Below, piece by piece: positions 47,279 to 55,670 of a stretch of 64,000 bases of DNA. The notes under the pieces are model-generated. The model saw only the letters and a program-made list of their open reading frames with translations, was not told the DNA's origin and ran no database searches. Origin of the DNA: Staphylococcus cohnii subsp. cohnii (GTDB lineage Bacteria > Bacillota > Bacilli > Staphylococcales > Staphylococcaceae). The position numbers and the translations under genes are program-made. Where the stretch lies: positions 142,926-206,925 of the forward strand of contig NZ_PPQC01000046.1 of assembly GCF_002902365.1 (NCBI RefSeq). Direction: 5' to 3'. Numbering within the stretch: position 1 is the stretch's first letter; every line of letters begins with the position of its first letter.

Positions 47279-47960
47279 TCATGCACATTTGCGCTTATTT
47301 CAATTTTGTGATTCTCAATTTCCGACTGGCGCTTTCAGTCACTCATTTGGACTTGAAACATATATCCAAAGAGATATTGTCCATGATGAAGCATCTTTTA
47401 AACAATGGCTTGAATTATTCTTAAATGAACAACTTTCGTTTGCTGACGGCTTAACAATGCGCTTAGTCTACGATGCACTAAATCATCATAATACTGAAAA
47501 AATATTGTATTTAGATCGTATACTTTTTGTACAAAACCTACCTAAAGAAACCAGACAAGGATCAAAACAAATGGGTAATCGCATGGTCAAACTAGCAGCA
47601 GAACTTTACGATAGTGAATGGATACAGTGGTATCAAACGCAAAACAAAAATAAAAAAGCAAAATTGCATCCGGCGATTTGTTTTACAATGCTCGGTCATT
47701 ATTTAGGCGTCGATATTGAAATGATTATCGATTACTATTTATATCAAAATGTATCGAGTTTAACACAAAACGCAGTTCGTGCAATTCCTTTAGGACAAAC
47801 TGCAGGTCAAAGAATCGTCTATGAAATGATTCCCTTTATGAAAGAAACAAGAAATCATATTATGACATTAGAGGAGTCACAATTAGGTATCACTGCACCC
47901 GGATTAGAGATCAACCAGATGGAACACGAGAACGTAAATGTAAGAATTTTTATATCTTAG
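47271..47960 (+). CDS. ureF: urease accessory protein UreF
   Basis: 229-residue helical protein ([37 protein letters not shown]..., ending [20 protein letters not shown]). [13 protein letters not shown] is the family signature. It forms the activation complex with UreD and UreG and controls GTP hydrolysis. Its ATG overlaps the ureE end. Confidence 0.94.
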   Translation: MIDHAHLRLFQFCDSQFPTGAFSHSFGLETYIQRDIVHDEASFKQWLELFLNEQLSFADGLTMRLVYDALNHHNTEKILYLDRILFVQNLPKETRQGSKQMGNRMVKLAAELYDSEWIQWYQTQNKNKKAKLHPAICFTMLGHYLGVDIEMIIDYYLYQNVSSLTQNAVRAIPLGQTAGQRIVYEMIPFMKETRNHIMTLEESQLGITAPGLEINQMEHENVNVRIFIS

Positions 47961-47973
47961 GAGGGCATTTCCA

Positions 47974-48588
47974 ATGACAGAGACAGTTAAAATAGGTGTC
48001 GGTGGCCCTGTAGGTGCAGGGAAAACACAACTTATTGAAAAATTAGTAAAACAATTATCTAAAGAATTTAGCATAGGTGTCATTACCAACGATATTTATA
48101 CAAAAGAAGATGAAAAGATTTTAGTTAATTCAGGTGTGTTACCTGCAGAGCGCATCATCGGTGTTGAAACAGGTGGCTGCCCACATACAGCAATTCGTGA
48201 AGATGCTTCAATGAATTTTGCTGCCATCGATGAATTAAAAGAACGTAATGAAGATATCGATTTGATATTTATCGAATCTGGTGGCGACAACCTTGCTGCG
48301 ACCTTCAGTCCAGAGTTAGTCGATTTTTCTATATATATTATCGACGTTGCTCAAGGGGAAAAAATCCCTCGCAAAGGCGGACAAGGCATGATTAAATCTG
48401 ATTTCTTTGTAATTAACAAGACTGATTTGGCTCCGTACGTCGGTGCTTCATTAGAACGTATGGCTGAAGATACCGAAACATTCCGAGGCAAAAGACCATT
48501 TGCATTTACTAATCTTAAAACAGATGAAGGCTTAAATAAGGTTATCGAATGGATAGATCAAGATGTCTTTCTTAAAGGTTTAGCTTAA
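47974..48588 (+). CDS. ureG: urease accessory GTPase UreG
   Basis: 204-residue SIMIBI GTPase: P-loop [15 protein letters not shown], metal motif [17 protein letters not shown] (Cys-Pro-His), [15 protein letters not shown], and the base-specificity NKTD in [12 protein letters not shown]. It powers nickel insertion into urease. AGGAGGG precedes the ATG. The stop overlaps the ureD start. Confidence 0.96.
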   Translation: MTETVKIGVGGPVGAGKTQLIEKLVKQLSKEFSIGVITNDIYTKEDEKILVNSGVLPAERIIGVETGGCPHTAIREDASMNFAAIDELKERNEDIDLIFIESGGDNLAATFSPELVDFSIYIIDVAQGEKIPRKGGQGMIKSDFFVINKTDLAPYVGASLERMAEDTETFRGKRPFAFTNLKTDEGLNKVIEWIDQDVFLKGLA

Positions 48589-49430
48589 TGGCAAATGCAC
48601 AGCAAAAATGGACTGGCATATTAGATTTAACTGTTTTTAATAATGGTAGTAAATCTGTTGCGCGTGATATCTTTTTTGAGAAGGCATTAAAAGTCATACG
48701 CCCAGTTTACTTAAACGGCTCAGATATACCTACATTTTATATTGTAAATGTAGGCGGTGGTTATTTAGATGGTGACCGTTACAAAATGGATTTCACAGCA
48801 GAAGAAAATGCAAATGTGACTTTAACTTCACAAGGTGCGACAAAAATCTATAAAACATTAAATGATCATGTCGAGCAATATCAAAATTTTAACATTAAGG
48901 ACAATGCTTATATCGAATATGTTGGCGATCCTATTATCGCCTTTGAAAACGCTAAGTTTTTCCAACATAATACATTTAATTTGAGTACCAACGGTTCACT
49001 ATTCTATACAGATATACTGACACCCGGTTATTCAAAAGAAGATAAAGCCTTCACATATACGTATATGCATCTACTTAATGAAATTTATGTTGAAAATGAA
49101 CTCGTAACATTTGATAATTTGTTACTTGATCCAACTAAAAATAAAGTTGATGGCCTAGGGTATATGGAAGACTATACACATTTAGGTTCATGCTATTTCA
49201 TACATCCTGAAGTCAATCAAACTTTTATAGATGATATTTATGATTATATCAAGCATTATCACAAAACATATCATTGTCGTTTCGGTATTACTCAATTACC
49301 AACGCATGGTTTCAGCATTAGAATTCTATCAAATAAAACACAGATTATCGAGCGCATTTTAAATGCTGTACAAACGTACGTTGCACAGCATATCTTTGAC
49401 AGAGAAGTCAATTTCTTAAGAAAATATTAA
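48588..49430 (+). CDS. ureD: urease accessory protein UreD (UreH)
   Basis: 280 residues ([44 protein letters not shown]..., [41 protein letters not shown]). The GGGYLDGD and [11 protein letters not shown] blocks are diagnostic. Scaffold for UreFG on the apoenzyme. Last gene of the urease operon; terminator at 49514-49558. Confidence 0.95.
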   Translation: MANAQQKWTGILDLTVFNNGSKSVARDIFFEKALKVIRPVYLNGSDIPTFYIVNVGGGYLDGDRYKMDFTAEENANVTLTSQGATKIYKTLNDHVEQYQNFNIKDNAYIEYVGDPIIAFENAKFFQHNTFNLSTNGSLFYTDILTPGYSKEDKAFTYTYMHLLNEIYVENELVTFDNLLLDPTKNKVDGLGYMEDYTHLGSCYFIHPEVNQTFIDDIYDYIKHYHKTYHCRFGITQLPTHGFSIRILSNKTQIIERILNAVQTYVAQHIFDREVNFLRKY

Positions 49431-49513
49431 CCTTAATCATGTCGTATATTATGAAATAGCAATTCCAACCTCGGAGCATGAAACATACAGTTTATACTCA
49501 ATAAAAAGAACTT

Positions 49514-49558
49514 AGACAAACCCTGTGCAAATTAATGCGTAGGGTTTGTTTATTTTTA
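49514..49558 (+). terminator. terminator after the urease operon
   Basis: ACAAACCCT (49516-49524) pairs exactly with AGGGTTTGT (49541-49549), then TTATTTTTATTT. Confidence 0.8.
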
Positions 49559-49603
49559 TTTATATAGATATCTTTCAAATAGCAGTTGTCTTTCAGGCCA
49601 TTA

Positions 49604-49793
49604 TTGTCACTATTTAATTTATATATATTATCATATTGGCAGTGATTTGGGCTGACTCCTTCGGTAAGCGCACTAGCCAAAAACTATAGGCTAAGGCAGT
49701 GTCCGCGGAAAGCATGCACAAAAAAAACCGCCAACAAAGTTGTCGACAGTCTGAAAGAACTTATCTATTTGCATAGGGATAAATTCTTTTTTT
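49604..49793 (+). ncRNA. candidate small RNA or structured dispersed element
   Basis: A possible promoter (TTGTCA 49604-49609, 16 bases, TATTAT 49626-49631) is followed by about 150 non-coding bases. They contain TAGCC...GGCTA around 49675-49694, GCGCAC and GTGTCCGCGG flanking it, and an intrinsic terminator: AAAGAACTTATC (from 49754) with GATAAATTCTTT, then TTTTTAT to about 49793. G+C is locally higher than in the surrounding DNA. It could be an sRNA, a leader remnant, or a dispersed repeat copy; I recognise no known class. Confidence 0.4.
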
Positions 49794-49967
49794 ATATCAT
49801 ATTTTGATCACGCTTGATTAAAGATATGATTTACATAATTCAAGGCAGTCTACTACTGACAATAAATTGTGCTCAACTTCTATCACTTAGTCCAAAATAT
49901 TCATATCCAGACATCTATTTATACTGTAATAGCTTATAATGTTATTAAAACTTTCATACCATTTACT

Positions 49968-50174
49968 TTAAATAATATTTAGCAACCATACGATACTAAT
50001 GACTAACAATAAAATTGTTGCAATATAAATCGCTAGCTTTTGCCCTTTTTTTAATGATTTTTCTTCATGCGTAAACAAGCTAAATAATGATCCATCTTTA
50101 CCCATAAGCAGAGCAATAGAATAAATCAGTAGTATAATCGCTATAATTAATACGATTAATGCAACATAAACCAT
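49968..50174 (-). CDS. small two-segment membrane protein, unknown function
   Basis: 68 residues: MVYVALIVLIIAIILLIYSIALLMG (first segment), a charged turn (KDGSLFSLFTHEEKSLKKGQK) and LAIYIATILLLVISIVWLLNII (second segment). The ATG at 50174 follows AAAGGAG with 9 bases spacing, which supports a real gene and rejects the longer frame from 50201. No family recognised. Confidence 0.65.
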   Translation of the reverse strand: MVYVALIVLIIAIILLIYSIALLMGKDGSLFSLFTHEEKSLKKGQKLAIYIATILLLVISIVWLLNII

Positions 50175-50279
50175 TTGCGATTGACTCCTTTCGAATTTCA
50201 ATAGTTATTATTTTTCATACGTACATTTTATCTTAATATTTACGCTATAAAAAATATATAGCTAGTTCTATATGATATT

Positions 50280-51371
50280 TTACAAATCTTGTAATGATTT
50301 ACCTTGTTTTTTTATTCTTCTCACCTTAAATGGTGCATAAATTAACACGATTATAATAATGATACCCATATAACCTATTACCGGATAGAAAAATGTCATT
50401 AAATCTGTAAACCCTGCAAAACTGATTGCAAAACCGATTAAAGTAAATATCGTATAAAATATTTTAAATTGTTTCGTTTCAATTTCAGTGAAGCGTGTAG
50501 CTAATGAATAAAACATACCTAAACATGTATTAAAAATCATTAAATAAATAACAATTGACATAAACACGCCTAAAATAGGTGAAATATCATTAACTAGTCC
50601 TAACATTGGTAACGGTAAGTGGCCAACTGTTTCAATCTTTGAAAAAATTGCCAAATGACTAATCATAATCATTAAACCTAAAACAATACCACCGGCCAAA
50701 CCACCCCATGCAGCAACTTTACTATTTTTCTCATTACCTCCCATAACAATTGACATTGATGCACCTAAGCCTACATTAAGCGAGACATAATTTACACCTG
50801 CGATAAACCAATGTGGAACAGCAGATGTATGACTTTTAGCCAATGTATCCAATTCGCTAAACGAACCTGACATCGTAAACAAACAATATATAGCAACGAT
50901 AACAATACAGATAATCAATAAAGGTGTAATGTTACCAATTACTTTTACAACATTATCCACACGTAACATACCAAATACGAGTACTAATATAACCATAAGT
51001 GCAGTACCGTACACAGCAGGTATGCCAAATTGTTGTTCAAAATTTGAGCCTCCGCCTGCAAGCATAACAACACCAAATCCAAATAATGCAATAATGAGCA
51101 CAATGTCTACTAACCAGGCAATGACCTTGCCAAACATTGTACCACCAGTCAATTTATGTATCACGTCGTTATGTCCTTCAGCCTTAAATATACTGCCTAA
51201 CCATACTAGCATCATACCTACGTAGGCAAATAACACGGTAGAAACAATGCCCGCGAGTATGCCCACCGTTCCAAAGCTAGTAAAATACTGTAGTATTTCT
51301 TGTCCTGAAGCAAATCCTGCACCCACGATAATACCGATGAATGCACTACCAATTAAAAATATCCTTTTCAT
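50280..51371 (-). CDS. YkvI family membrane protein
   Basis: 363 residues with about ten membrane segments, beginning MKRIFLIGSAFIGIIVGAGFASGQEILQYFTSFG. The GAGFASGQE motif resembles the unwound first helix of LeuT/APC-fold transporters, so an amino-acid-type carrier is possible, but function is unknown. The start at 51371 follows AAGGGGA; the longer frame from 51401 lacks a site. A perfect cre site lies 274 bases upstream. Confidence 0.8.
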   Translation of the reverse strand: MKRIFLIGSAFIGIIVGAGFASGQEILQYFTSFGTVGILAGIVSTVLFAYVGMMLVWLGSIFKAEGHNDVIHKLTGGTMFGKVIAWLVDIVLIIALFGFGVVMLAGGGSNFEQQFGIPAVYGTALMVILVLVFGMLRVDNVVKVIGNITPLLIICIVIVAIYCLFTMSGSFSELDTLAKSHTSAVPHWFIAGVNYVSLNVGLGASMSIVMGGNEKNSKVAAWGGLAGGIVLGLMIMISHLAIFSKIETVGHLPLPMLGLVNDISPILGVFMSIVIYLMIFNTCLGMFYSLATRFTEIETKQFKIFYTIFTLIGFAISFAGFTDLMTFFYPVIGYMGIIIIIVLIYAPFKVRRIKKQGKSLQDL

Positions 51372-51817
51372 ATAAATCCCCTTCGTTACATTGAATTTCA
51401 TTTATAAGCATTCGTAAAAGCCTATAATGTCACTTCACTCGCATGCACCTTTGATATTGGCAAGGATGCACAAGTTTCAAATATGTTTGTGAATATAACA
51501 TACGATTTTCACAGAACCCTAATTCTGTACCCTTTTATCCTTACCAGCCAAACCTTAGTACGATACTGAATTTTGTTTGAATTCAAAATTTCTGTACCTT
51601 TTATTTTAAATTTATAAATAATGATATAAACTCAAAATATTCAAAATGCAAGCGTTTACATTTTTATGATAACTTACTTGAATTTGATTATCAATTACAC
51701 ATATTCAATAAGTAATATTGAATTATGTACAAATACAATCAAATTACTAACTTAAACTGTTTAATATTGTTACAATAATATAGGCTACTATTAAATTTAT
51801 ACTTTAGGAGTGATTTT
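51372..51817. other. 446-base divergent intergenic region
   Basis: Holds a perfect cre site (51646-51660), a small hairpin (ACAGAACCCTAATTCTGT near 51510-51528) and GAATTTTG/CAAAATTT pairing near 51570-51592. No gene seen. Confidence 0.45.
51646..51660. promoter_or_regulatory. cre site (CcpA operator)
   Basis: ATGCAAGCGTTTACA fits WTGNAANCGNWNNCW at all fixed positions. It is 158 bases before the thioesterase start and 274 bases before the YkvI start. Confidence 0.6.
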
Positions 51818-52288
51818 GTGGCAGAGGAATACATTTATAAAAACACCGTGCAACCATCTTGGATAGATAATAATAACCATATGCATGATGCACAATATTA
51901 TTCCATTTTCAGTGATGTCGTCGTTGGATTTTTCGAATCAGTCGACTTATATGTTTCATATCGACAAACACATGAAATTACTATTTTTAGTTTGGAGGCA
52001 CACATTTCCTTTTTAAAAGAACTCGTCTTAGATGATGACTTTTACGTTAAAGTACATATTTATGATTATGATGCGAAAAGAGTACATTTATTCCTGACAA
52101 TGTACAATGATAATGATGAGCGTATTGCTACATATGAAGTGATCATGATAGGCGTTAGTAAAGTTACACGTCGTAGCATGGCATTTCCACAGCCTATTCT
52201 AGAGAAAATACAAGCAGCTTTTAATATGCAAAAGCCATTTAATGCGCCATCACAACTAGGTCATGTTATTGGCATACCTAGAAAATAA
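51818..52288 (+). CDS. thioesterase family (hotdog fold) protein
   Basis: 156 residues with the 4-hydroxybenzoyl-CoA thioesterase-like opening QPSWIDNNNHMHDAQYYSIFSDVVVGFFESVDL, in which the Asp and His positions (WIDNNNHMHDAQYY) correspond to the family active site, then ISFLKELVLDDDFYVKVHIYDYDAKRVHLFLTMYND. Acyl-CoA substrate unknown; betainyl-CoA thioesterases are among the related proteins. GTG start at 51818 after AGGAGTG. Strong terminator after it. Confidence 0.8.
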   Translation: MAEEYIYKNTVQPSWIDNNNHMHDAQYYSIFSDVVVGFFESVDLYVSYRQTHEITIFSLEAHISFLKELVLDDDFYVKVHIYDYDAKRVHLFLTMYNDNDERIATYEVIMIGVSKVTRRSMAFPQPILEKIQAAFNMQKPFNAPSQLGHVIGIPRK

Positions 52289-52291
52289 CAA

Positions 52292-52342
52292 ACATAAAAG
52301 TAGAACGGAAACTCAGCTTTCTTTTCCGTTCTACTTTTATGT
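52292..52342. terminator. bidirectional terminator between convergent genes
   Basis: A perfect 20-pair stem, ACATAAAAGTAGAACGGAAA (52292-52311) with 52323-52342, 11-base loop. It touches the stop codon of the TetR gene ending at 52342. Confidence 0.88.
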
Positions 52343-52992
52343 TATTTTGCTGTAAACATGTAGTAAAGACTTTCCTTTGTAAATAATAAATGTTTTTCAT
52401 ATACATCGTCATGTTGATAATTCAAACCAATTAAACAACTAATATTTAAATTGATTGTTTGAGCAATTAAACTGCGTACAAAAAATTCCGCTTCTACATC
52501 TCGCATTTCGCCACAACGTATCATCTTATTGATTATTGGCTTTAAATGAGAGACTAAACGCTTATTAAATACTTCTAACAAAACCGACTGAAACATTTTA
52601 CTTGTCATCGCTTCGTTAAAGAATACCTTTAACAACATTCTATTCTCATAAATAAACTTAGAACGATTGTCTACAAATATGTTTATAAATGATTCCAAGT
52701 TGCTTGCGCGATTCAATTCACTTAAGAACTCCTCTGCTACAGTAGGCGCTATGTTATCTTTTATGATAGGCACCAGACCTGCATAGAGTAATGCTTCTTT
52801 ATTTTTAAACTGTTTATATACTGTACCTTCAGCAACACCTGCCCGCTTAGCAATATCACTTGTACTTGTTTGTTTATAGCCTTTTTCACTAAAAAGTATA
52901 AGGGCACTTTCAATCACTAAACGTTGTTTTTCAGTTAAATGCTCTAATTTAGGTACAATTTCTTCCATGATATCTTTAATATTTCGATTCAT
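52342..52992 (-). CDS. TetR/AcrR family regulator, third gene of an ABC-2 exporter operon
   Basis: 216 residues with a TetR helix-turn-helix (LFSEKGYKQTSTSDIAKRAGVAEGTVYKQFKNKEALLYAGLV) near 37-77. The ATG at 52992 lies 8 bases after AGGTGG. It is 18 bases downstream of the ABC permease gene and very likely cotranscribed with it. It probably represses its own operon through the palindrome at 54874-54891, which fits TetR operators. Confidence 0.86.
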   Translation of the reverse strand: MNRNIKDIMEEIVPKLEHLTEKQRLVIESALILFSEKGYKQTSTSDIAKRAGVAEGTVYKQFKNKEALLYAGLVPIIKDNIAPTVAEEFLSELNRASNLESFINIFVDNRSKFIYENRMLLKVFFNEAMTSKMFQSVLLEVFNKRLVSHLKPIINKMIRCGEMRDVEAEFFVRSLIAQTINLNISCLIGLNYQHDDVYEKHLLFTKESLYYMFTAK

Positions 52993-53010
52993 GTATGATA
53001 CCACCTATAC

Positions 53011-54144
53011 TTAAACTTTTCTATAACGTTTCATTCCTAAAATATTCAATATTAGTAATACTACAAAAATACCAAATAATACACACAAGTTGATATAAAT
53101 ATCTTGCACGCCAAATCCTTTTATCATCACATCTTGCATAGCTTCTCCGGTATAAAATAATGGCATCAAATGTGCAAAGTATTGTAAGCCTATATTCATC
53201 GATGATATTGGAATTAAACCTGCAAATAATACTTGCGGTACGATTACAAGTGGTATAAATTGGATCATTTGAAATTCTGAAGATGCAAATGTAGACAACA
53301 GTATACCAAACGTTAAAGCTACGAGTGCTGTTAATACCGTTGTAGCTAGAACTAACCAAATCGATCCCTCAACAGCTATATTTAATACATAAATGGCATA
53401 AATAACCACTACAAACGTTTGAATAACACTAAAAATACCATATCCCATAATATAGCCATAAATAATATGGCTTCGCTTAATAGGAGAAGACAATAATCGT
53501 TCTAGTGTTCCTGATGTTCTCTCTTTTAATAAACCAATGCCAGAAATTAAAAATGTGAAGAAGAAAACGAAAAATCCTATTAAAATTGGATTAATCGTAT
53601 CAAAATATGTAGCATCTTTATCCCCATATAAATAATGTGTATTAATTTTTATCGGTTCACGATTCTCGGTCATACTTTGACCTGTATTAGCATTGTCAGG
53701 TATTTGCGATTGAACTTGCGCTAATGCTTTTTTTAATGATTTCGTATTTTCTTTCAATTGACTCATATTATGATTGGTTAACCACTTTTGGTTTGTAGAA
53801 GCCATGACTCCCTTATCTGTTGGATTATCATTAGCAAAAGTGACTTCTAACTCATGATTTTGCATGAGTATAAACCCAGTTAATTGATCTTCTTTTATTT
53901 TATCATCTATATTTTTATGGTCCTTAAAATTTTCAATCGTGATGTCTTGTGATTGTAATTGTTGTTTTAGTGATTCAGGAATATCATGAACACCAACTTT
54001 CACACCATTTGAGTTATCTGAAACTGTAAATATATAATAGAATAGCGTTAATGTTAACAACGGCGCTACTAGCAATAACATCAACGTACGTATATCTCTG
54101 ATTGTTTGTTTGAAAATTCGTTTAGTAATATAAAATGCATTCAT
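53011..54144 (-). CDS. ABC-2 type transporter permease
   Basis: 377 residues: an N-terminal membrane segment (TLMLLLVAPLLTLTLFYYIF), a large extracellular domain (about 40-190), then five segments including FFVFFFTFLISGIGLLKERTSGTLERLLSSPIKRSHIIYGYIMGY, the ABC-2 hallmark. A drug, lipid or peptide export role is likely; substrate unknown. Two bases after the ATPase gene. Confidence 0.87.
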   Translation of the reverse strand: MNAFYITKRIFKQTIRDIRTLMLLLVAPLLTLTLFYYIFTVSDNSNGVKVGVHDIPESLKQQLQSQDITIENFKDHKNIDDKIKEDQLTGFILMQNHELEVTFANDNPTDKGVMASTNQKWLTNHNMSQLKENTKSLKKALAQVQSQIPDNANTGQSMTENREPIKINTHYLYGDKDATYFDTINPILIGFFVFFFTFLISGIGLLKERTSGTLERLLSSPIKRSHIIYGYIMGYGIFSVIQTFVVVIYAIYVLNIAVEGSIWLVLATTVLTALVALTFGILLSTFASSEFQMIQFIPLVIVPQVLFAGLIPISSMNIGLQYFAHLMPLFYTGEAMQDVMIKGFGVQDIYINLCVLFGIFVVLLILNILGMKRYRKV

Positions 54145-54146
54145 AT

Positions 54147-54851
54147 TTAGTCCTCCATTTTCAAAAACACTTCTTCAATTGATACAGCTTGATATTGCGT
54201 TTTAATATCTTGTGGTGATCCTATTGCAATAATTTCACCATGATTCATAAGTAATAGTCTGTCACAACGTGTTGCTTCATCTAAAACATGAGTTGTGACT
54301 AGAATACTTTTCCCTTCTTTTTTTGCTGCATCCAAATCTTTCCATACCGCTTGTCTAAGTTTAGGATCAATTCCAACAGTTGGTTCATCTAGTATCAATA
54401 TTTGTGGATCTTGTAGAAAACTAATAGCCAAAGATAACCTACGTTTCATGCCGCCAGAATAGGTCGATACCTTTTTATCTAAGGCCTCTTGTAGTTTCAC
54501 CATATCACTACATATTTCCACACGTTTCTTGATGTCTTTTCTTTTTTTAATGTATATACTGCCAAAAAATTCTAAGTTTTCTCTCCCCGTCAAATCAGTA
54601 TAAAGTGCATCACTTTGAGCCATATATCCAACGTCACCTAAAATTTTTCTATCGGGCATTTCAACGTCATCTATCGTTACCCAACCTACATCGATGCGTT
54701 CCATACCTAACATACATTGAATTAATGTTGTTTTACCAGTTCCAGATGGACCAATTAAACCGACGATTTCACCCTTTTCAAAAGCAACATTTATATCTTT
54801 TAATACTTGTTTATCACCAAAAGATTTACTTAAATTATTCACTTCGATCAT
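54147..54851 (-). CDS. ABC transporter ATP-binding protein of an ABC-2 exporter
   Basis: 234 residues: Walker A LIGPSGTGKTTLIQCML, Q-loop VGYMAQSDALYTDLTG, signature YSGGMKRRLSLAISFL, Walker B ILILDEPTVGIDPKLR, H-loop LVTTHVLDEATRCD. The ATG at 54851 follows AGGTGTG. First gene of the operon ATPase-permease-TetR. A perfect palindromic operator lies 23 bases upstream. Confidence 0.88.
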   Translation of the reverse strand: MIEVNNLSKSFGDKQVLKDINVAFEKGEIVGLIGPSGTGKTTLIQCMLGMERIDVGWVTIDDVEMPDRKILGDVGYMAQSDALYTDLTGRENLEFFGSIYIKKRKDIKKRVEICSDMVKLQEALDKKVSTYSGGMKRRLSLAISFLQDPQILILDEPTVGIDPKLRQAVWKDLDAAKKEGKSILVTTHVLDEATRCDRLLLMNHGEIIAIGSPQDIKTQYQAVSIEEVFLKMED

Positions 54852-54873
54852 CTTCACACCTCATCTCACTAAT

Positions 54874-54891
54874 AGTGAGTGAACACTCACT
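54874..54891 (-). promoter_or_regulatory. palindromic operator for the TetR-ABC operon
   Basis: AGTGAGTGAACACTCACT has two perfect 8-base arms around AA, typical of TetR-family sites (TGAGTG/CACTCA), in the leader of the ABC operon. Confidence 0.7.
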
Positions 54892-54978
54892 TTATTGTTA
54901 TATTATACTTTAATATAACAAATGTAAAATCATAATTTTAGCTTTTTGACATTTTGCTATGTAACTGTTAGTTTGAAG

Positions 54979-54994
54979 TAGAACGGTCATTCTA
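54979..54994 (+). promoter_or_regulatory. operator 1 for the TetR/MFS pair
   Basis: TAGAACGGTCATTCTA is a near copy of the perfect palindrome before the MFS gene at 55634, and lies 11 bases before the TetR start. Two matching sites before both genes suggest autoregulation plus control of the MFS gene. Confidence 0.6.
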
Positions 54995-55004
54995 TTTAGA
55001 AAGT

Positions 55005-55571
55005 GTGAGACGATTGTCACAAAAGCGACAAGATATATTATCAACTGCTGAACGATTATTTTATGAATATGGGTTTCGTGGTATAGGCTTAAAGCAAATT
55101 ATTCAAGAAGCCAATGTAGCAACTATGACTTTATATAATCATTTTGAGTCCAAAGATAATTTAGTTGAGGCGGTGCTAAAGCAGCGTGAATCTAGATATT
55201 GGCATTACTTAGACACTTATGTAGAAAAACAACCACACCAACCTTTTATTTCTGCTGTCAAAGCGCACTGCCAGTGGCTTAATGATCATTCTTATAAGGG
55301 TGATATGTTTATGAGGGCTATCGAAGATTATGCGAATACAGATAACGAAATTGAAAATATTGCTAGAGGACATAAACAAAAATTATTAAATTACTTAGAA
55401 CAACTGGCAAATAATGCTGGTATCGTCAATGGTTTAGATTTAGCAATTCAATTTACATTATTACTTGAAGGTACAACTTCAATGACAGCATTATTAGGTT
55501 CTAAAAAAGCGACATCACATGCTATAACTATGGCTGATTTGTTACTTAACGAAGCACATAAAGAAATTTAA
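55005..55571 (+). CDS. TetR/AcrR family regulator of the adjacent MFS transporter
   Basis: 188 residues: helix-turn-helix ERLFYEYGFRGIGLKQIIQEANVATMTLYNHFESKDNLVEAVL (about 17-60), then a helical domain ending MADLLLNEAHKEI. GTG start at 55005 with a weak ribosome site (AGAAAG); TTG at 55014 is an alternative. Operator-like palindromes lie before this gene and before the MFS gene. Confidence 0.85.
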   Translation: MRRLSQKRQDILSTAERLFYEYGFRGIGLKQIIQEANVATMTLYNHFESKDNLVEAVLKQRESRYWHYLDTYVEKQPHQPFISAVKAHCQWLNDHSYKGDMFMRAIEDYANTDNEIENIARGHKQKLLNYLEQLANNAGIVNGLDLAIQFTLLLEGTTSMTALLGSKKATSHAITMADLLLNEAHKEI

Positions 55572-55633
55572 ATTTTAAACGAGCATGAGCATCTTATTTT
55601 GTATACTCATCTCGTATTTTTTTAAAACAAAAA

Positions 55634-55649
55634 TAGAATGAACATTCTA
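55634..55649 (+). promoter_or_regulatory. operator 2 before the MFS gene
   Basis: TAGAATGAACATTCTA has perfect 7-base arms around AA, 22 bases before the MFS start codon. Confidence 0.65.
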
Positions 55650-55670
55650 TCTAAAAAGGAGACGTTTATA

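Noticed and set aside
49498-49680. Leftward 60-codon frame after the urease operon
   Set aside because: It crosses the urease terminator, has no ribosome site and appears to lie in a structured or repeated element.
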